The translations under genes and the position numbers were made by a program. Of a stretch of DNA of 64,000 bases, positions 12,083-24,200 are shown one piece after another; position 1 is the stretch's first letter, and the number at the start of each line of letters is the position of its first letter. This stretch comes from Tigriopus japonicus (taxonomy: Eukaryota > Arthropoda > Copepoda > Harpacticoida > Harpacticidae), in assembly GCA_010645155.1 (NCBI GenBank), contig CM021315.1:8415126-8479125 (forward strand). The letters run 5' to 3'. Below the pieces are notes generated by a model that was given only the letters and a program-made list of their open reading frames with translations, was not told where the DNA came from and did not search any database.

Positions 12083-12380
12083 TACTGATGGGTTTCGAGT
12101 TGGATTTTTGGCCGAGTTTTGCCACTTTGGATTTTAAGGTCAAAAAGTTGACCCCCAACTAATCTTGTCAACTAGAGACGTCATAAAATATGGCAGCACT
12201 GCCAACTCGAAATCCAAAAGTATAGCTACTGATGGAACTCGAAATCGAACTAGTTCGAGTGTTGCCAAATTGGTCCCTGTTTAGGTCTTTTTGAAAACGT
12301 TCAATACAACCTGCCCTAATCAACAATGATAAACTTTCGAGTAAAAAATGGCAGCACTCCCGGTTCGAAACCCATCACTA
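12083..12380. mobile_element. 298-bp hAT MITE
   Basis: Ends TACTGATGGGTTTCGA and (complement) TAGTGATGGGTTTCGA, 15 of 16 identical. Flanked by perfect 8-bp duplications GGTGTGGG at 12075-12082 and 12381-12388. TAGTG ends and an 8-bp TSD are hAT features. It appears to have split a tRNA-like repeat. Confidence 0.88.
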
Positions 12381-12540
12381 GGTGTGGGGCGCCTATGGCT
12401 AGAGACATGGTTTTGAGTCCCACGAGTGAGTCCGGTTGGGCCCTCTCCAATATTTGATGTGGGCATGGGTCGTTTAGTCCTCGTCGCCACTAATAAATCT
12501 GGGTTCGGTCAGATTGAGACAGACAAAACCTATATTGTTA
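12381..12540 (+). repeat. Putative tRNA-derived SINE
   Basis: TATGGCTAGAGACATGG resembles a pol III A box, and GGTTTTGAGTCCCAC, close behind, resembles a B box (GGTTCGANTCC). A non-tRNA body follows. Its 5' end (GGGGGTCGGTGTGGG) lies left of the hAT MITE. Inferred from box-like motifs only. Confidence 0.4.
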
Positions 12541-13889
12541 AAATAAGTCAAGTTGAAACAATGGTAAAACATAAGTAAATTTAGGGAGTACTGACCCTGT
12601 CTCTTCCAACTCTCTTTTCGTATGTGGAATTATTGGGAGTGGTCTTTGAAAAGTCATTAATCACTTTGATCGCGGTATGCTTGTCTCAGTGTTGGGGAAT
12701 GATTGAATTAGCTCCTTTCAGAGGGGTGACCAAGATCCCATTTATCACTTCCATTTTTTGAATTTAAGCGTATTTGAAGCCTGCTAGAGCAGTTCTTACC
12801 AAATTTTGGTTTAAGCATGTAATACGTAGAAACTGACACTGATAAGGCGTCATGTTAGACACAAAAACACACACAAAAAAAAGACGCAAAAAGGATGGAA
12901 GTCACTTGATGAAGTATCCTTCAAGCATGGATATCCAAACACAAAACATACAGTATGACCTAAAAGGTCAACTTAACCTATAACCTAACCTAGGTCAACC
13001 CAAAGGTACACCTAAAAGGTAAGATAATCACAGAGTTCCGTGTCAGATGTAAGTGAATCATTTTATTGCGAAATATGATGAGAATGATGAAGAAATGTGA
13101 GGAATATATCCGAAAAATTCACAAGACCCTGCTTTTTGGTAAATTAGTCGCGGGATTTGCCTTCTGGCAAACCAATCATCCAACAAATTTAGTTTATCAA
13201 TAGAACTAGGTGGTTTAGTGATCAAGAGCAATAATCTTTTATGACAACTGCATGCAGTTCTGCTGTGAACATTTCGCGCCAAATAACACATTCAAACATA
13301 GAGTCTTTTATAACGCACAAATGACGGGTTATTAAGGAGTTAGAGTGTAATGTCAATTAAGGCCATCTTCACGTTATTCTAATTGCAAGCAAAACATTTC
13401 AATTACATTTTCAAATTGGGGTATCATGACAAAGAATTCTAATCCATCCATCTTCTTGGACCTTGTTTCCAAAGATGACTCCAGTTCGATTGAGATATCA
13501 ACAAAAAGCGCAAAAGTCGGGTTAGTTTGTTTTTTCCAGAAACAGGTTTTCAGAGTTCAGTGATTAAACAGTATAACAAGTCTCCATCTCTTTTTTTCAT
13601 TAAATAGTATCGATACGAAACCTCATGGAACCATTAGGAAACTGTTACATTTTTGGACGATGATTATCCTTTGTTGAGATAAAACAAAGACCAAAGAAAA
13701 TGAATGGATTGAACTGATTTGAAATGAAGAAAAGAAGAGCATTTCTTTTAGTTAGAGAGCTCTAAAATTGCTTGAGAACTTTGTTCTTTTTCCCCAAGCG
13801 ACTTAACATAAGATTGTAGATAATTTCTTCACAGCATTTCGTCTGAGTGGAACGAACAAAAATCACTGGAAAAATCAACGCCGAAGAAA
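12541..13889. other. Upstream region of the dehydrogenase gene
   Basis: AT-rich, no gene recognised. Should contain the dehydrogenase promoter; I see no convincing TATA box or initiator. Confidence 0.4.
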
Positions 13890-13938
13890 ATGGCCAACCT
13901 ACCTTCTACCATGTCCGCGGTCGTCGTTCGTGGAATAG
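13890..13938 (+). CDS. Dehydrogenase exon 1
   Basis: ATG in context GAAAATGG, then MANLPSTMSAVVVRGI and one base of the next codon. The donor is TAG|GTAATG. A second Met (residue 8) could also serve as start; the first is kept because both have acceptable context. Confidence 0.8.
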
Positions 13939-16900
13939 GTAATGAATCGTTATGTTATGAAACACCAGTGTTCCTAGATAAATTTTTCGTCTAAAAAATA
14001 GATTGGAGGTCAGATTTAAAGACTTTTTAAACCAGAACTGTGAAACTTGTTTCATTGTCTCTAGAAATCGAAGGTGACTTCACGCAATATTAAATGATTT
14101 GAACTCTTTGTTTTAAGATTTGCCCCAAAAAGAAGAAAACTAGATTTCAAGTTTCTTGTTTGGACTCCAACAGGTTTGAACTTATTTTTGATCATAAATC
14201 AAAAATATATGAAACAGGTTTTATGAAACTAAAATGAAAAAGACAAGGTGCAACTTCGTCTCAATGTAAGATTTTCCTTGATGTTGATATTCCATGCCTG
14301 TACCATGATTGTACATGTATGTATCATAGTCAGTAATTCCATGCTTAGTATGCATACCTTTCAATTCTAGAGGATTACCGTTTAGAAACGGTTCCAGTTC
14401 CGCAACCAGGACCCAAAGAAGTGCTCGTAAAAGTGCTGGCAGTGGGCATTTGTGCTGGCGATGCAAAAACTTTTGACGGAGCCACAAGATTCTGGGGTAA
14501 CCTACATACAGAAAATTGCTGAGAATACCCTGAAAACATAGATCTGCATCTCTAATCCTTAGGCGATGGGAAGGATATTCCTTGTTATGTGGAACCTCCC
14601 GTGATTCCGGGACACGAATTTTCCGGTGAAGTCGTGGCTTTGGGAGAAGGCGCAGCCAGCCATCATGGTGTGGAAATCGGCGACTTGACCGTTTCTGAGC
14701 AAATTGTTCCATGTCAAAATTGCCGATATTGCCAGAGAGGTCAATACCAAATGTGCATTCCCCATGATGTGTACGGGTTCCATCAAGTCACTCAAGGAGC
14801 CATGACTCAATATCTTCTCTATCCAGCTAAGGCTTTGGTCCATAAGGTGAAATTTAATAGCCGAAGACATACCGGGCCCGAAAAAAATCTGTTCCTAAAA
14901 TAATCTTTTTTTATGTTAATCTACCACTAAAGTCCACTTTATATCACTTGCCTTGGTTTTTTGGGTGCAAAATTTGGGCGATTTCATTATTTGTTTCATG
15001 AATTCAAGCATGCAAAAAAATTGAAGTCCAACGTTTTAAAACGATTTTGTTGTTTCCGCCCTGATCTTTAAACCAAAGAATTAAAAAATATATTGGGAGT
15101 AAAATATCACGTAACCTAAATGAGTTAAAACAGCGTAAAACGACCAAAAATAGTTAAAATCTTTTGACTTTTAAAATTGCAACAAGTGACCCTGAAATCC
15201 AAGATAAAAAAGATTCTTAAAAGCTGTAGAAAACTGTTGTTTACATTTGTCGAAATAACAAAGCTTCATGCTGCAGAAAAATTATGGGTTTCATTCAAAC
15301 TGGAAATCCTAGTTTTTGAAAGCTTAAAACTTAAAACATGCAACGGGGCGGACCTTCAGAGCGTTAATTTCTGAGGATGTTTCCTGTGCATGATATTCTT
15401 TTTTATGTAACTTTTGGATTTTAATATTTGTTACAGAAATTATGTCGGACCCTGTAAGACTTGTTTGTCCCTGCAATCCATTGCAACTTTTTCAAACAAT
15501 TTTTTTTCTTTGGCAAGGTTCCTAAAACGGTGGATCCGTTTCACGCTTGCTTTGTGGAGCCCTTAGCGTGTTCCCTTCATGCAGTGGAATTGGGGAACAT
15601 CCAATTCAGTGATATCGTAGTTGTATCCGGATGTGGACCACTTGGTCTGGGTATGGTTGCCGGAGCCAAGCAAAAGTCACCCAAATGCCTCATTGCTCTG
15701 GATATGCAAGACTGGAAATTGGAAGTGGCCAAGAAATGCGGAGCCGACATTGTTCTCAACCCTTCTAAAGTGAACCTTCAGGAGGAGATCCTGAGACTAT
15801 CCGATGGGTTTGGATGTGATGTATACATCGAAGCCACTGGACACCCTTCTTCGGTTGTCCAAGGCTTGAATTGTATAACTCGAATGGGACGTTTCGTGGA
15901 GTTCTCGGTTTTCGGAAAGGAAGTGTCAGCGGATTGGAGCATCATTAGTGAGTAAAATAGAAACGGGGTAGGATATGTTTCAAAATCCAAAAGCAAATGG
16001 GCTCACTTTTTGGTTATTAGCACTCTAAATAGTTCAAGATTCCTGTAATTATATTACTTTTAAGTCAAGGCGATTGGAATCTTTGGACAATTTTGTGAGT
16101 GATTTTATTGCTCAATTGAAGTAAATAAAAGATAAATGCAAAAGTAATAAGACATCAAAAAGCAAAAAGCAAATTAAGAAGTTAAAAATAAACAAATAGT
16201 AAAAATGGAAAAGAATTGCCTTCCACTGAAACTGAAAAATGGCTGGACCTGAACTAAAATAGAAAGTAATGGGAGATGCAGGGGGAGGTTTGAGTGTTCT
16301 CTTCAAAAATCTTATCGCGGGCGGATGAAAGAAGAGAAAAGGCTTGTTTGGCAACAGTGGGTGGCTCGTGAGAATTTGGGCAGTTTAAGGGTTTTCGCAA
16401 TTTACAGACCGCCCTTGCGAATTACATGCCATGAAAAATGTCGAATTGCAAGTTTGAACACCTTTGGTTAGGATTTTGGAATAAAATGCACACTTTATTT
16501 GCTCGTTCTTGCACGAGAAAATTCTCAACAAAAGGCCACTTTTTTTTGGGTAAGTACAGGTGTAAGTGATGTTATAAGCACTGATTTGTATTGTAAAGCT
16601 CCAAAACCATCATGGTATCAAACAAAATGCCGTTTTTTGTACGTGTTTCTCTTCAATATCATAGGTCTTTTTTAAGTGCTTGCCATTTTTTGATCAAAAG
16701 AATAATTTTGCAAATTCTTACAAAACCGAGAGTCAAAATGTCCAAACTGGCAATTCGACAATTTTTGTAGCATCTAAGTCATAAGGGCGGTCTGTAAAAC
16801 GCGAAAACCCTTGCACTGACCAAAATCTTACATTGAAGAACAAGCCTTTTCTCCTCTTTCATCCGCCCGCGATAAGATTTTTGAAGAGATCACTCAAACC

Positions 16901-17641
16901 TCCCCCTGCATCTCCCAATTTTAAATCAAATTTCTTTTGTTGTTTGTGATACCATTCAGAACATAAATTGCTTTGCTTGCTTTCGGACTCGACAGCAATC
17001 CCAAAATTGCTCTTTCTATTCATGAATCTATCAATAGGTCGCATGTTAACTAATTCAAATAGCTCAATTACACCAAAATCAAGTCTATGAACGTTGAATA
17101 CCCTCAACGCAGCTTCTGCGTTTCAATTCAAGCACCTGATGTATGGAGAGTATACTTAAGGACCGCTAATATGACTTGATATTTGAGCTCTATGGATTAA
17201 CGCAATTTACTTGCGACCTAATGATTGTGGAGTTATTTTCGTAAGCCGCATGATAATTGCCTTAATTGCAGATGGCTCAAGGTTGCCGAAATTAAGTCAG
17301 TCAGCATACTCCCAAAGCAGCTGCCGCGTTTACAATGCCCCTGATGACCTTAAAGAACACTTGAGGACCATTAATCTGACTTGCAATCCTTTTGCAGCCT
17401 TAATACTCCTAATAAACGTGGTATGCTCTATATTTTAGGCGATACGAAGGAGCTCACCATTGTTGGTGGTCATTTGGGACCGAATTGCTGGCCCAAAGCT
17501 ATTGCCATGATCGCCTCAAACACTTTGCCAATGGATGAGATAATCACCCACCGATTCAAGATGAGCAACTTCTTGGAGGGCATCAAAATGGTTCTCAAAG
17601 GCACGGACTCGATCAAAATAATGTTGATTCCGGAGAACTAA
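13890..17641 (+). CDS. Zinc-dependent medium-chain dehydrogenase, erythritol/L-threitol dehydrogenase-like (whole gene, 5 exons)
   Basis: Exons 13890-13938, 14371-14496, 14563-14846, 15518-15947 and 17439-17641 join in phase to 363 residues, the usual length of the MDR family. The enzyme should oxidise a polyol or secondary alcohol with NAD(P)+. Catalytic zinc ligands: C44 in GICAGD, H75-E76 in PGHEF and E167 in VEPLACS. The structural zinc loop is complete (C108, C111, C114, C122). The Rossmann motif is GCGPLG (191-196) and D215 ends the second strand, which favours NAD+. The pattern of EDYRLETVPVP, RFWGDGK, EQIVPC and RFVEFSVFG resembles bacterial erythritol/L-threitol dehydrogenases as I know them, more than animal sorbitol dehydrogenase. 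Substrate is inferred. No signal peptide, so cytosolic. Confidence 0.9.
14371..14496 (+). CDS. Dehydrogenase exon 2
   Basis: Residues 17-58, EDYRLETVPVPQPGPKEVLV through GICAGDAKTFDGATRFW. Contains C44, the first catalytic zinc ligand. Acceptor TCAATTCTAG, donor TGGG|GTAACC. Confidence 0.92.
14563..14846 (+). CDS. Dehydrogenase exon 3 (catalytic His and structural zinc loop)
   Basis: Residues 58-153. PVIPGHEFSGEVVALGEGAA gives H75 and E76; PCQNCRYCQRGQYQMC is the four-Cys structural zinc loop. It ends ALVHK at AAG|GTGAAA. The open frame runs on past the donor but loses homology there. Confidence 0.94.
15518..15947 (+). CDS. Dehydrogenase exon 4 (Rossmann fold)
   Basis: Residues 154-297. VDPFHACFVEPLACSLHAVE, then the dinucleotide fold DIVVVSGCGPLGLGM, LIALDMQDWK, YIEATGHPSSV and RFVEFSVFGKE. 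The donor ATTA|GTGAGT is followed at once by an in-frame stop. Confidence 0.94.
15948..17438 (+). other. Dehydrogenase intron 4
   Basis: A 1.5-kb intron. Apart from the long-TIR element at 16271-16916, I see no gene or conserved structure. The shorter introns (13939-14370, 14497-14562, 14847-15517) hold nothing recognisable. Confidence 0.6.
16271..16916. mobile_element. Long-TIR foldback/MITE in a dehydrogenase intron
   Basis: About 80 bp at the left end (GGGAGATGCAGGGGGAGG...) returns inverted at the right end with very few mismatches. A second inverted block (AAGGGTTTTCGC...ACAGACCGCCCTT) lies further in, giving arms of roughly 150 bp. The flanking AAT on both sides is a candidate 3-bp target duplication. 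No coding potential. Superfamily not clear. Confidence 0.75.
17439..17641 (+). CDS. Dehydrogenase exon 5 (C-terminus)
   Basis: Residues 297-363: SDTKELTIVGGHLGPNCWPK, ITHRFKMSNFLEGIKMVL and SIKIMLIPEN followed by TAA. Typical MDR C-terminal helix and strand. The acceptor is TATATTTTAG. Confidence 0.93.
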
Positions 17642-17648
17642 TTCAACA

Positions 17649-17654
17649 TTTATT
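17649..17654 (-). terminator. Candidate poly(A) signal of the cyclase gene
   Basis: AATAAA on the minus strand, about 190 nt past the cyclase stop. It sits directly beside the stop codon of the converging dehydrogenase gene, so cleavage 10-30 nt further on would place the cyclase 3' end inside the dehydrogenase coding sequence. Confidence 0.5.
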
Positions 17655-17844
17655 CAGATATTTTGATATCAATCATCATATCAATACTTCTTTTGAAATA
17701 ATACATAATACAGGGAGACATCGTTACGGCATTCAAGTTCACAGCCTTTCAACATATGTATGTGTGTGTTTTAAGTGGGAGGGTGAATCGATTTGGGTGT
17801 AAAATAACTACAAAAACCTACTGGAACTTGACAAGACAATCATA

Positions 17845-18260
17845 TCACATTCCTTGGACTGTCTGAACAGAATGGAAGTCCTCATCTAGATTATCGGCAC
17901 TCTGACTGTGCTTCCGATGGACACCTTTGTTAGCCGAATGTCGACTGGGAGATAGTTTACGTCGGGTAATGGAGTTGATCCTTCTCAGACTCCGTCTTAA
18001 GTCATTGCCGTTCCGTTGAAGACCGCTTGTAAATGAAGAGGTGCTCAAAAGGGCGTCACAACCTGAGCCACTCCCCTCACGGTTCCGGTTATTCGGTCCG
18101 TTCCGGTTGTGCCCCCGATGAAAGGAACTGTTGGTAGTGGCCGTGGTCGAAATGAACTCACCATTGCTGGCCATTTCCACAGATAGGCACTCGCTTGAAA
18201 GCTCATTGCCCGTGATATCCGTCCCGTTATCGGTCTCTCCACCTTTACTTGATTTTTTAC
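17845..18260 (-). CDS. ADCY8: Adenylyl cyclase last coding exon (default C-terminus)
   Basis: Acceptor TTTCTCTTGTAG, joined in phase to exon 21. Encodes [13 protein letters not shown], a Thr/Ser/Asn-rich middle and [20 protein letters not shown], ending [10 protein letters not shown] and TGA at 17845-17847. RRSL and RRINS resemble basophilic kinase sites. No conserved domain. Confidence 0.8.
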
Positions 18261-21200
18261 CTACAAGAGAAACAATTTCAAAAGAACGTCACAATCCAGA
18301 TATGCATAGGCAATGGGCAAGCCTAGTTAGGAAAGACAAATGTACATAGTCATGAGTCGGGGGAAAAAGTCATGACCTCGAGAGAAAATACGCCAATCAT
18401 GCAATTGTAAGCGATGGACGGAGACGGACGAGTTGGCCAAGGCCAACCGGTTACTCACAAGGAGTTAATCGGAAAGCAAGAGGGATCCCTAGATATCAGT
18501 GGAGGGAATCTTGTGGGCATCCTCCACAGATATGTGGGAAAGATTGGACTCAACAGTCCACACTTGGGAGTCTCCACATTCGGATCGCTTCCGCCGGAGT
18601 CGACGTGAAGTGACTGCTCGGAAGCTGCCGCCAATTCGCTTCAGATGACTGGTCTGAGGCTGTTGTAGAGATTTGGCGCCAGCAGACGCCGTGGACGCCT
18701 CGGGGGTCTCAATAGGGGGTAGATTGGCGGCCTTTTTGTTGGCCTCTTCGGCACGGAGAGGCTCTCCAACGACCCCGGGAGAGGTCGCATTGGACTTGTT
18801 TCTGCTGCCTTTGCCTTGAGAAGTAATTTGGGTCAAGAGAGAAAGGTGTGTTACTACGATTAGGTGCCTTTTGGAAGCATGTGGCAGATTTGGTGATGAT
18901 TGAATGAAAGGATCAGAGCAAAGGTGATGAAAGGGGTGATGAATATTTTAAATCATGCCACTACAATGAGTTAAGGGTGAGTGATTTCGAGAGTTAGTGT
19001 CACCCTGAATTTTTAAACCAGTCCACAAGGGCGAAGAACTGGTTTCAAATTCCATTTGATAACACAATCTTTGAAGTTGAAAATTGGATTTGGAGCCAAT
19101 TGAACTAACGAAATTTTCCCAATTCAATTTCTACAGTGACAGCTCATTGAGCATACTCAAAAACTCTGAGGAAAGGCTTTTTGTCTGCCTTATAAACTTA
19201 GAAATCAACAATACTATGCTTTCCTGAGCTCGATTTCAGATAATCGAGAGAAGTAAAAAACACAAAAAAGCTTAAAAGGGCTTGATTCTCGTCGCAATAA
19301 GTCAAATCAAGGAATGACCTTTCAGGTTGATCAAATGTAGCTCCACTTTGAAACAAAGGCGTGAAGTTATTTTTTGGTTAGCAAAGAAGGGAAAGCATGA
19401 TGTAGGAAAAAGGTCCACTTTGGGAAAGAAGAAGGTCTATTATTCAGGGTGACAGAAAGTTGAAATTCCAACAGAATCAAAAGCACTTGAAAGCCTCATT
19501 GGCTTACCTCGTCGAGCGGTTCTCCTCTTTCTGGCACGAACCATACCGTAAACCACCTCAGCCAGACTGTTGTTGCCTTGATGAACGGTTTTACCATACA
19601 TCAGTGACCTCGAGATCTTCCGTCCGAGCACGTACGAGGTCAACATTTGTCCCTTCCCTTTGACCTCGATAACTCCTCTCTCCTTAATATGGTAACCACG
19701 TTCTTTCAGGATCTAAAAAAAGCCGAAGTCGAGGCAATATGAAATTGTCCGGATGCAGATGCGATATTTGTTTCCAAGGCTTACAGCAGCTGTCTTTTGG
19801 GATATTTGAATACAGCCCATAGTTCCGGTCGAGTCCATCCGACTTGCCTCATTGACGGTATCGCCCCAAATATCGAAGACAGGTTTTGTAGCTCCAATCA
19901 CGCCACAAACCAAGGGACCCACGCTGATACCTAAAAAGAAAAGGAAAGTGAGCAAGAGAGATGTGGAACAAGACCGATAGGGAAGCTTTTTTGTTTGGGC
20001 GATTTTGATTGACGGGCTAGCTTTCTCAGTTTTGTTCCTTTTCAACCTACAGAAAACCATAAAAAAGTGGGGGAAAATGTCGTACTTCGGTACCAAACCG
20101 ACCTAGCTTATTGTCTCTACGGTTCAAAATGGCCGTGACCAACTAAAATCTCTTTCCAAGTGTTTTTCGGGGAAAAAAATGAGAAAGTTTTTTTTCCATC
20201 TCAAATGGCGATCAAGAACTTAGGTTATTCATTCCCAATGTGATATGCAATATACTATATATATATTCTATGAAATAGCTTGCAAATCATCAAATAGTCG
20301 GACAGCAATTAAGCATATTAGGGAATACTTAATCAAAGCTCAACTTTGGATTAAAAAGTCTTTAAATCAACCATTGTTCAAATTTCTGTCATTGTCTAAA
20401 GAATACCTAGAAGTAAAATTTACTCTCGACACAAGACTTCAAAAGGGCTTTGGTAAAAACCACTTTTACTCCATTCATGAAATCTTGCACTTCTCCGAGT
20501 CAACAAATATGTGAAAGAAAGTCAATGACATTTCAAGATGCGGTCTTCCCAAGAAAGTGTCGACCTGCTGAATGCATAATGCTGGAACAACATCACGTTT
20601 TTGTGGTTTCGTGGGTTTGCGTTGCCAACGTCGTCGTTAAATTTGAATGTCCTGACTAACCAATGGATTTGAGGGCCCTTTCGGTTCACGTACGTACCTA
20701 TTCGAAGCTCGAACTTGTTGAACGAATGTTTATTGATGTCATCGAGCTTTTGGCGCATTTCAATGGCGAAATCCACGAGATCACAAAGATGAGCGTATTC
20801 ATCGCTCTCCGATTCCAAAGGATTGATCCCGGAAGCGGCCATGTAGGTGCTTCCAATGGTCTTGATCTTCTCGATGCTGCGAAACTTCTCGTCATCTAGG
20901 ATTTGATCGAAATCGACTGCAATTCCGGAAAAAAAGAGATTGAAAAAAATTGACAAATTGAAAAAAACCGGCGGAAAACAAATCGATTATCTTTTCATGA
21001 GCGCTTCAGTCTTCTAGCAAGAAAGACCTTGAGAGATATAAATTAGGTTTAAAACTGCCAACTCTCATTCCAGTCTCGGTTTCTAGGCCCATTAGCACCA
21101 TAATGAAGAAGATTTTAAGCAAGACTTTGTCGTTCATTGAACGTTCTTTTTGGGCACACTTGAGAATTTTGGTCTATGTTTTGAATGTGGCCTCATTCCC

Positions 21201-24200
21201 ACGCCAAATAGAGTTACGTATAAATCAGCCTAGATAAGCTTTCATTTAACTTTGAGACAAAACAAGAGTTTGATGAAGTGTGCGACCAAAGGGATTCTTT
21301 TGGCAACACTGAACTTGGCCAATTCAGTTCCTTCGGGGTTCTTGTGGAACTGATTGCATATCTAATGATCAACTTTCCGCCAAGGCAACTCCAAGAACCT
21401 CGGGAGAAGCAAAAGAGAAAATTCAATTCAAGGCCAAAACTTTGAATTGAATTGGACGGAATTCATGCTCGATAAAGAACATGCAAAAAAAAAAAATCTC
21501 GCTCAAGTCGATTTGATATGCCAAGTTTTGATCCTAGCTCTCTCGGAAAAGAAAAAAAGCAAAATTTGATTTCTTTTCATTTTGAACACGAAAAAATGGG
21601 ATGACTGAAAAACCTCTTTCTCTCTTACCGATGATTTCGTTGAGCAAGCGAATGCACTCCATGCCTTCATTCACATCCTCGGAGTAGAAATCTGACAAGA
21701 AATTAGGGATGGAGGCAAATAAAACGCCTGCATTGGATCTGCCTTGGGCGTAGAGCTCCTGAAAAAGGCCCTAAAAGTAGTGATGTTTCACAATTGCTAT
21801 TCGTTCGACATACCAACCATTCTTTTCCCAAGAAATGAATGTACACATGCATGTATGGAGGACTGAATTGTTGAGTCGAGGGGTTACCCCAATGAGTACT
21901 ACTCACCTCAGCTTGTCGTTCCATCTCCAGGAAGTATTTGGCCACGTGGTTCGGCAAGATGTTGTGAAGAAGTTGGTCTGTATGGCGACGCATTTCTCGC
22001 ATTTCTTCCAATTCTCGACGAGCTTGTTGTTTCCACAAGAAATCCAACGAGCTGGCGATCTCCACCTGTCGACCATGATACAACACCAAGAAGACAAATA
22101 GACACAACACCAATCTGCAATAATAAAAAAAGAAAGACCTTGCTGAATACGAGGGAACCAAAGCGCTTGGTAGGCCAAAGAGGTGATCCAGGTTTTGCAA
22201 TGGATCCAATATACTCAAGACTATTCAAGTCAAAATGTCAAATTTGTAACACAATATCTAATTTGATGTGGCTAAACCATTATTACATTGCTTTGTAATT
22301 GACCAATGTAATACATTTTGCATAATTCTTAAGTTATGCCAAAGTATGTCCCTTAGCAAGTCCATCGACAATCTGAGCTGATCGTGACGCTTGTCTACGC
22401 TCTCGTTCCATGAAAAGTCACAACAAAGCCACGCTTCAATTGCACTATTCCCTAGTTGACAACACTCTCTGGTTTTCCATTCTTCCATATTCTGGCTTTT
22501 CAAAAGTGATTCCAATTTATTCTACACATATTAAAATTCACAATTCACTTATTTCAAATGACTTGCAATCGAAATCACTTGGTTAAAATCGAATGGATTG
22601 AAATTGAGTCAACTCTGGGATATAAGCTTTCGAAGAAAGTGACCCATAAAAACTGCCTTTCTTGACAATTTCCACATAATTGATTTCAGCTTGAAATTTA
22701 GTAAGATCACAGAGTAATGCTGAACTGTATAAAGCGCTTTAATGTTGGCTACTGAACCATTGGCACCAAGCAGATGGTTTTCTGAGTCTGAAAGGTGCAT
22801 CTTTCCGTGACCAGCGATGGAAAAGGATGCATCTCAATCCAGGTTGAACTGCGGTATACAATTTATAGTTCATGGTCCGTCGATTTTGATAGCCTTCGCA
22901 AAACTCTCGCGTGAAATGTTGGTGACGTTCAAGTGAGATAACTTTCGATCTGACTTTTACTGACACTCACAAAGCTTTGACAATGAATTTGCTAAAGCCT
23001 CCATTGAGTTACCTAAAGGTCAAATGCGATTGTAGGCTTAGAGGTTCACTACAACTTTGGCTTTATTATGAGGGAAACCTGTTTTTGCAGGTTTGATTTC
23101 TGTTCTTATCCTCAATTTCAAATAATGGAAAGGTAATGAAGTGCTGAAGCAGAAACGTTCTTTGATTCTCAAGGAAAAGCAAGAAAACAATACTTTTCTT
23201 CCCATCTAATTCAGTAATTAGGCTTGTTTTGGGAAACGAATAAATAACCCGGTGTATCTGCACTCTTGCTTCATAATTAGTAATCAATGTAACCTAACAA
23301 TCAGGTGAAATAATTTTGAAGGCCATATTGCTCACTTTCAAACCCAAACTTCCAAGATCAAGGTGTGAGATGAAACAATGTTACTGAAACAAACTCCAAA
23401 GAACTGATATGAAAGTCAGAAAACGCCCTTATCAGCCCTTGGTCCTTTTTTTTGGACCCCATGGGGAAAATGGGCCGTTCCCAGGAAATTGATAGAATGG
23501 GTGGACCAACCTAGGAGAACCAGTTTTTGCTCGTAACCCATTAAGAATTTGCCAAACGTGCACTTTACTACGTAGGCTGCAGAGAAGAACAGTCGTATCA
23601 GGAACAAGACGACGAGAAAGAGTTGTGTTCCACTTTGTTTGGACAAATGGAACCCAAATCGAGTACACTTCCTAGAATCAACGGGGTATACTACTCACAT
23701 GCCAGAGGTCCAATTCATGAGACTGAGGATGAGTATACTGTAGATGGAGAACATGAGAAGTAGGAGAATCGCTTTGTAGAGGTAGTAGAACTTGATAAAC
23801 GTGGCCAAGGACAAGATGGTCATGATCCAGATGTGAACCAAATACTGGGATGTATATTCGTGATAGGAGACTGGAAAAAACGGAGAGAATGAGTTGGCGA
23901 AATATGTTGCCAATCACCCTAAAAGTGTAGAGGGCCTGAAAAATCTTACTTTAGATTAGTTTACTTTGAAGAGAGTAGTCAAATAGAATGCTGCCTCCTC
24001 AGGGCATCATTTTGGAACATCAAACGCTCGTGAAACAACGAGCAACTACTTTTGTTGCCAATAGACACACGATGTTTATTTAATGCCGCTCAACGATTTC
24101 AAAGTTCAACTTTTCGGGCGCTCAAAATAGCCACTTTCAACTAACTAGTCAACAAAATGGAGCAAACTGTATTCTACTCGCCATTATTGAAGCAAAGAGC

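Noticed and set aside
12961..13010. Telomere-like CCTAA units
   Set aside because: Only two or three imperfect units; no array.
14221..14712. 163-codon minus-strand frame over dehydrogenase exons 2 and 3
   Set aside because: Antisense shadow of a well supported zinc dehydrogenase.
23432..23668. Hydrophobic minus-strand frame ([20 protein letters not shown]) as an extra TM exon
   Set aside because: The only in-phase acceptor would leave a 27-nt intron after exon 16, and exon 17 already supplies TM12.
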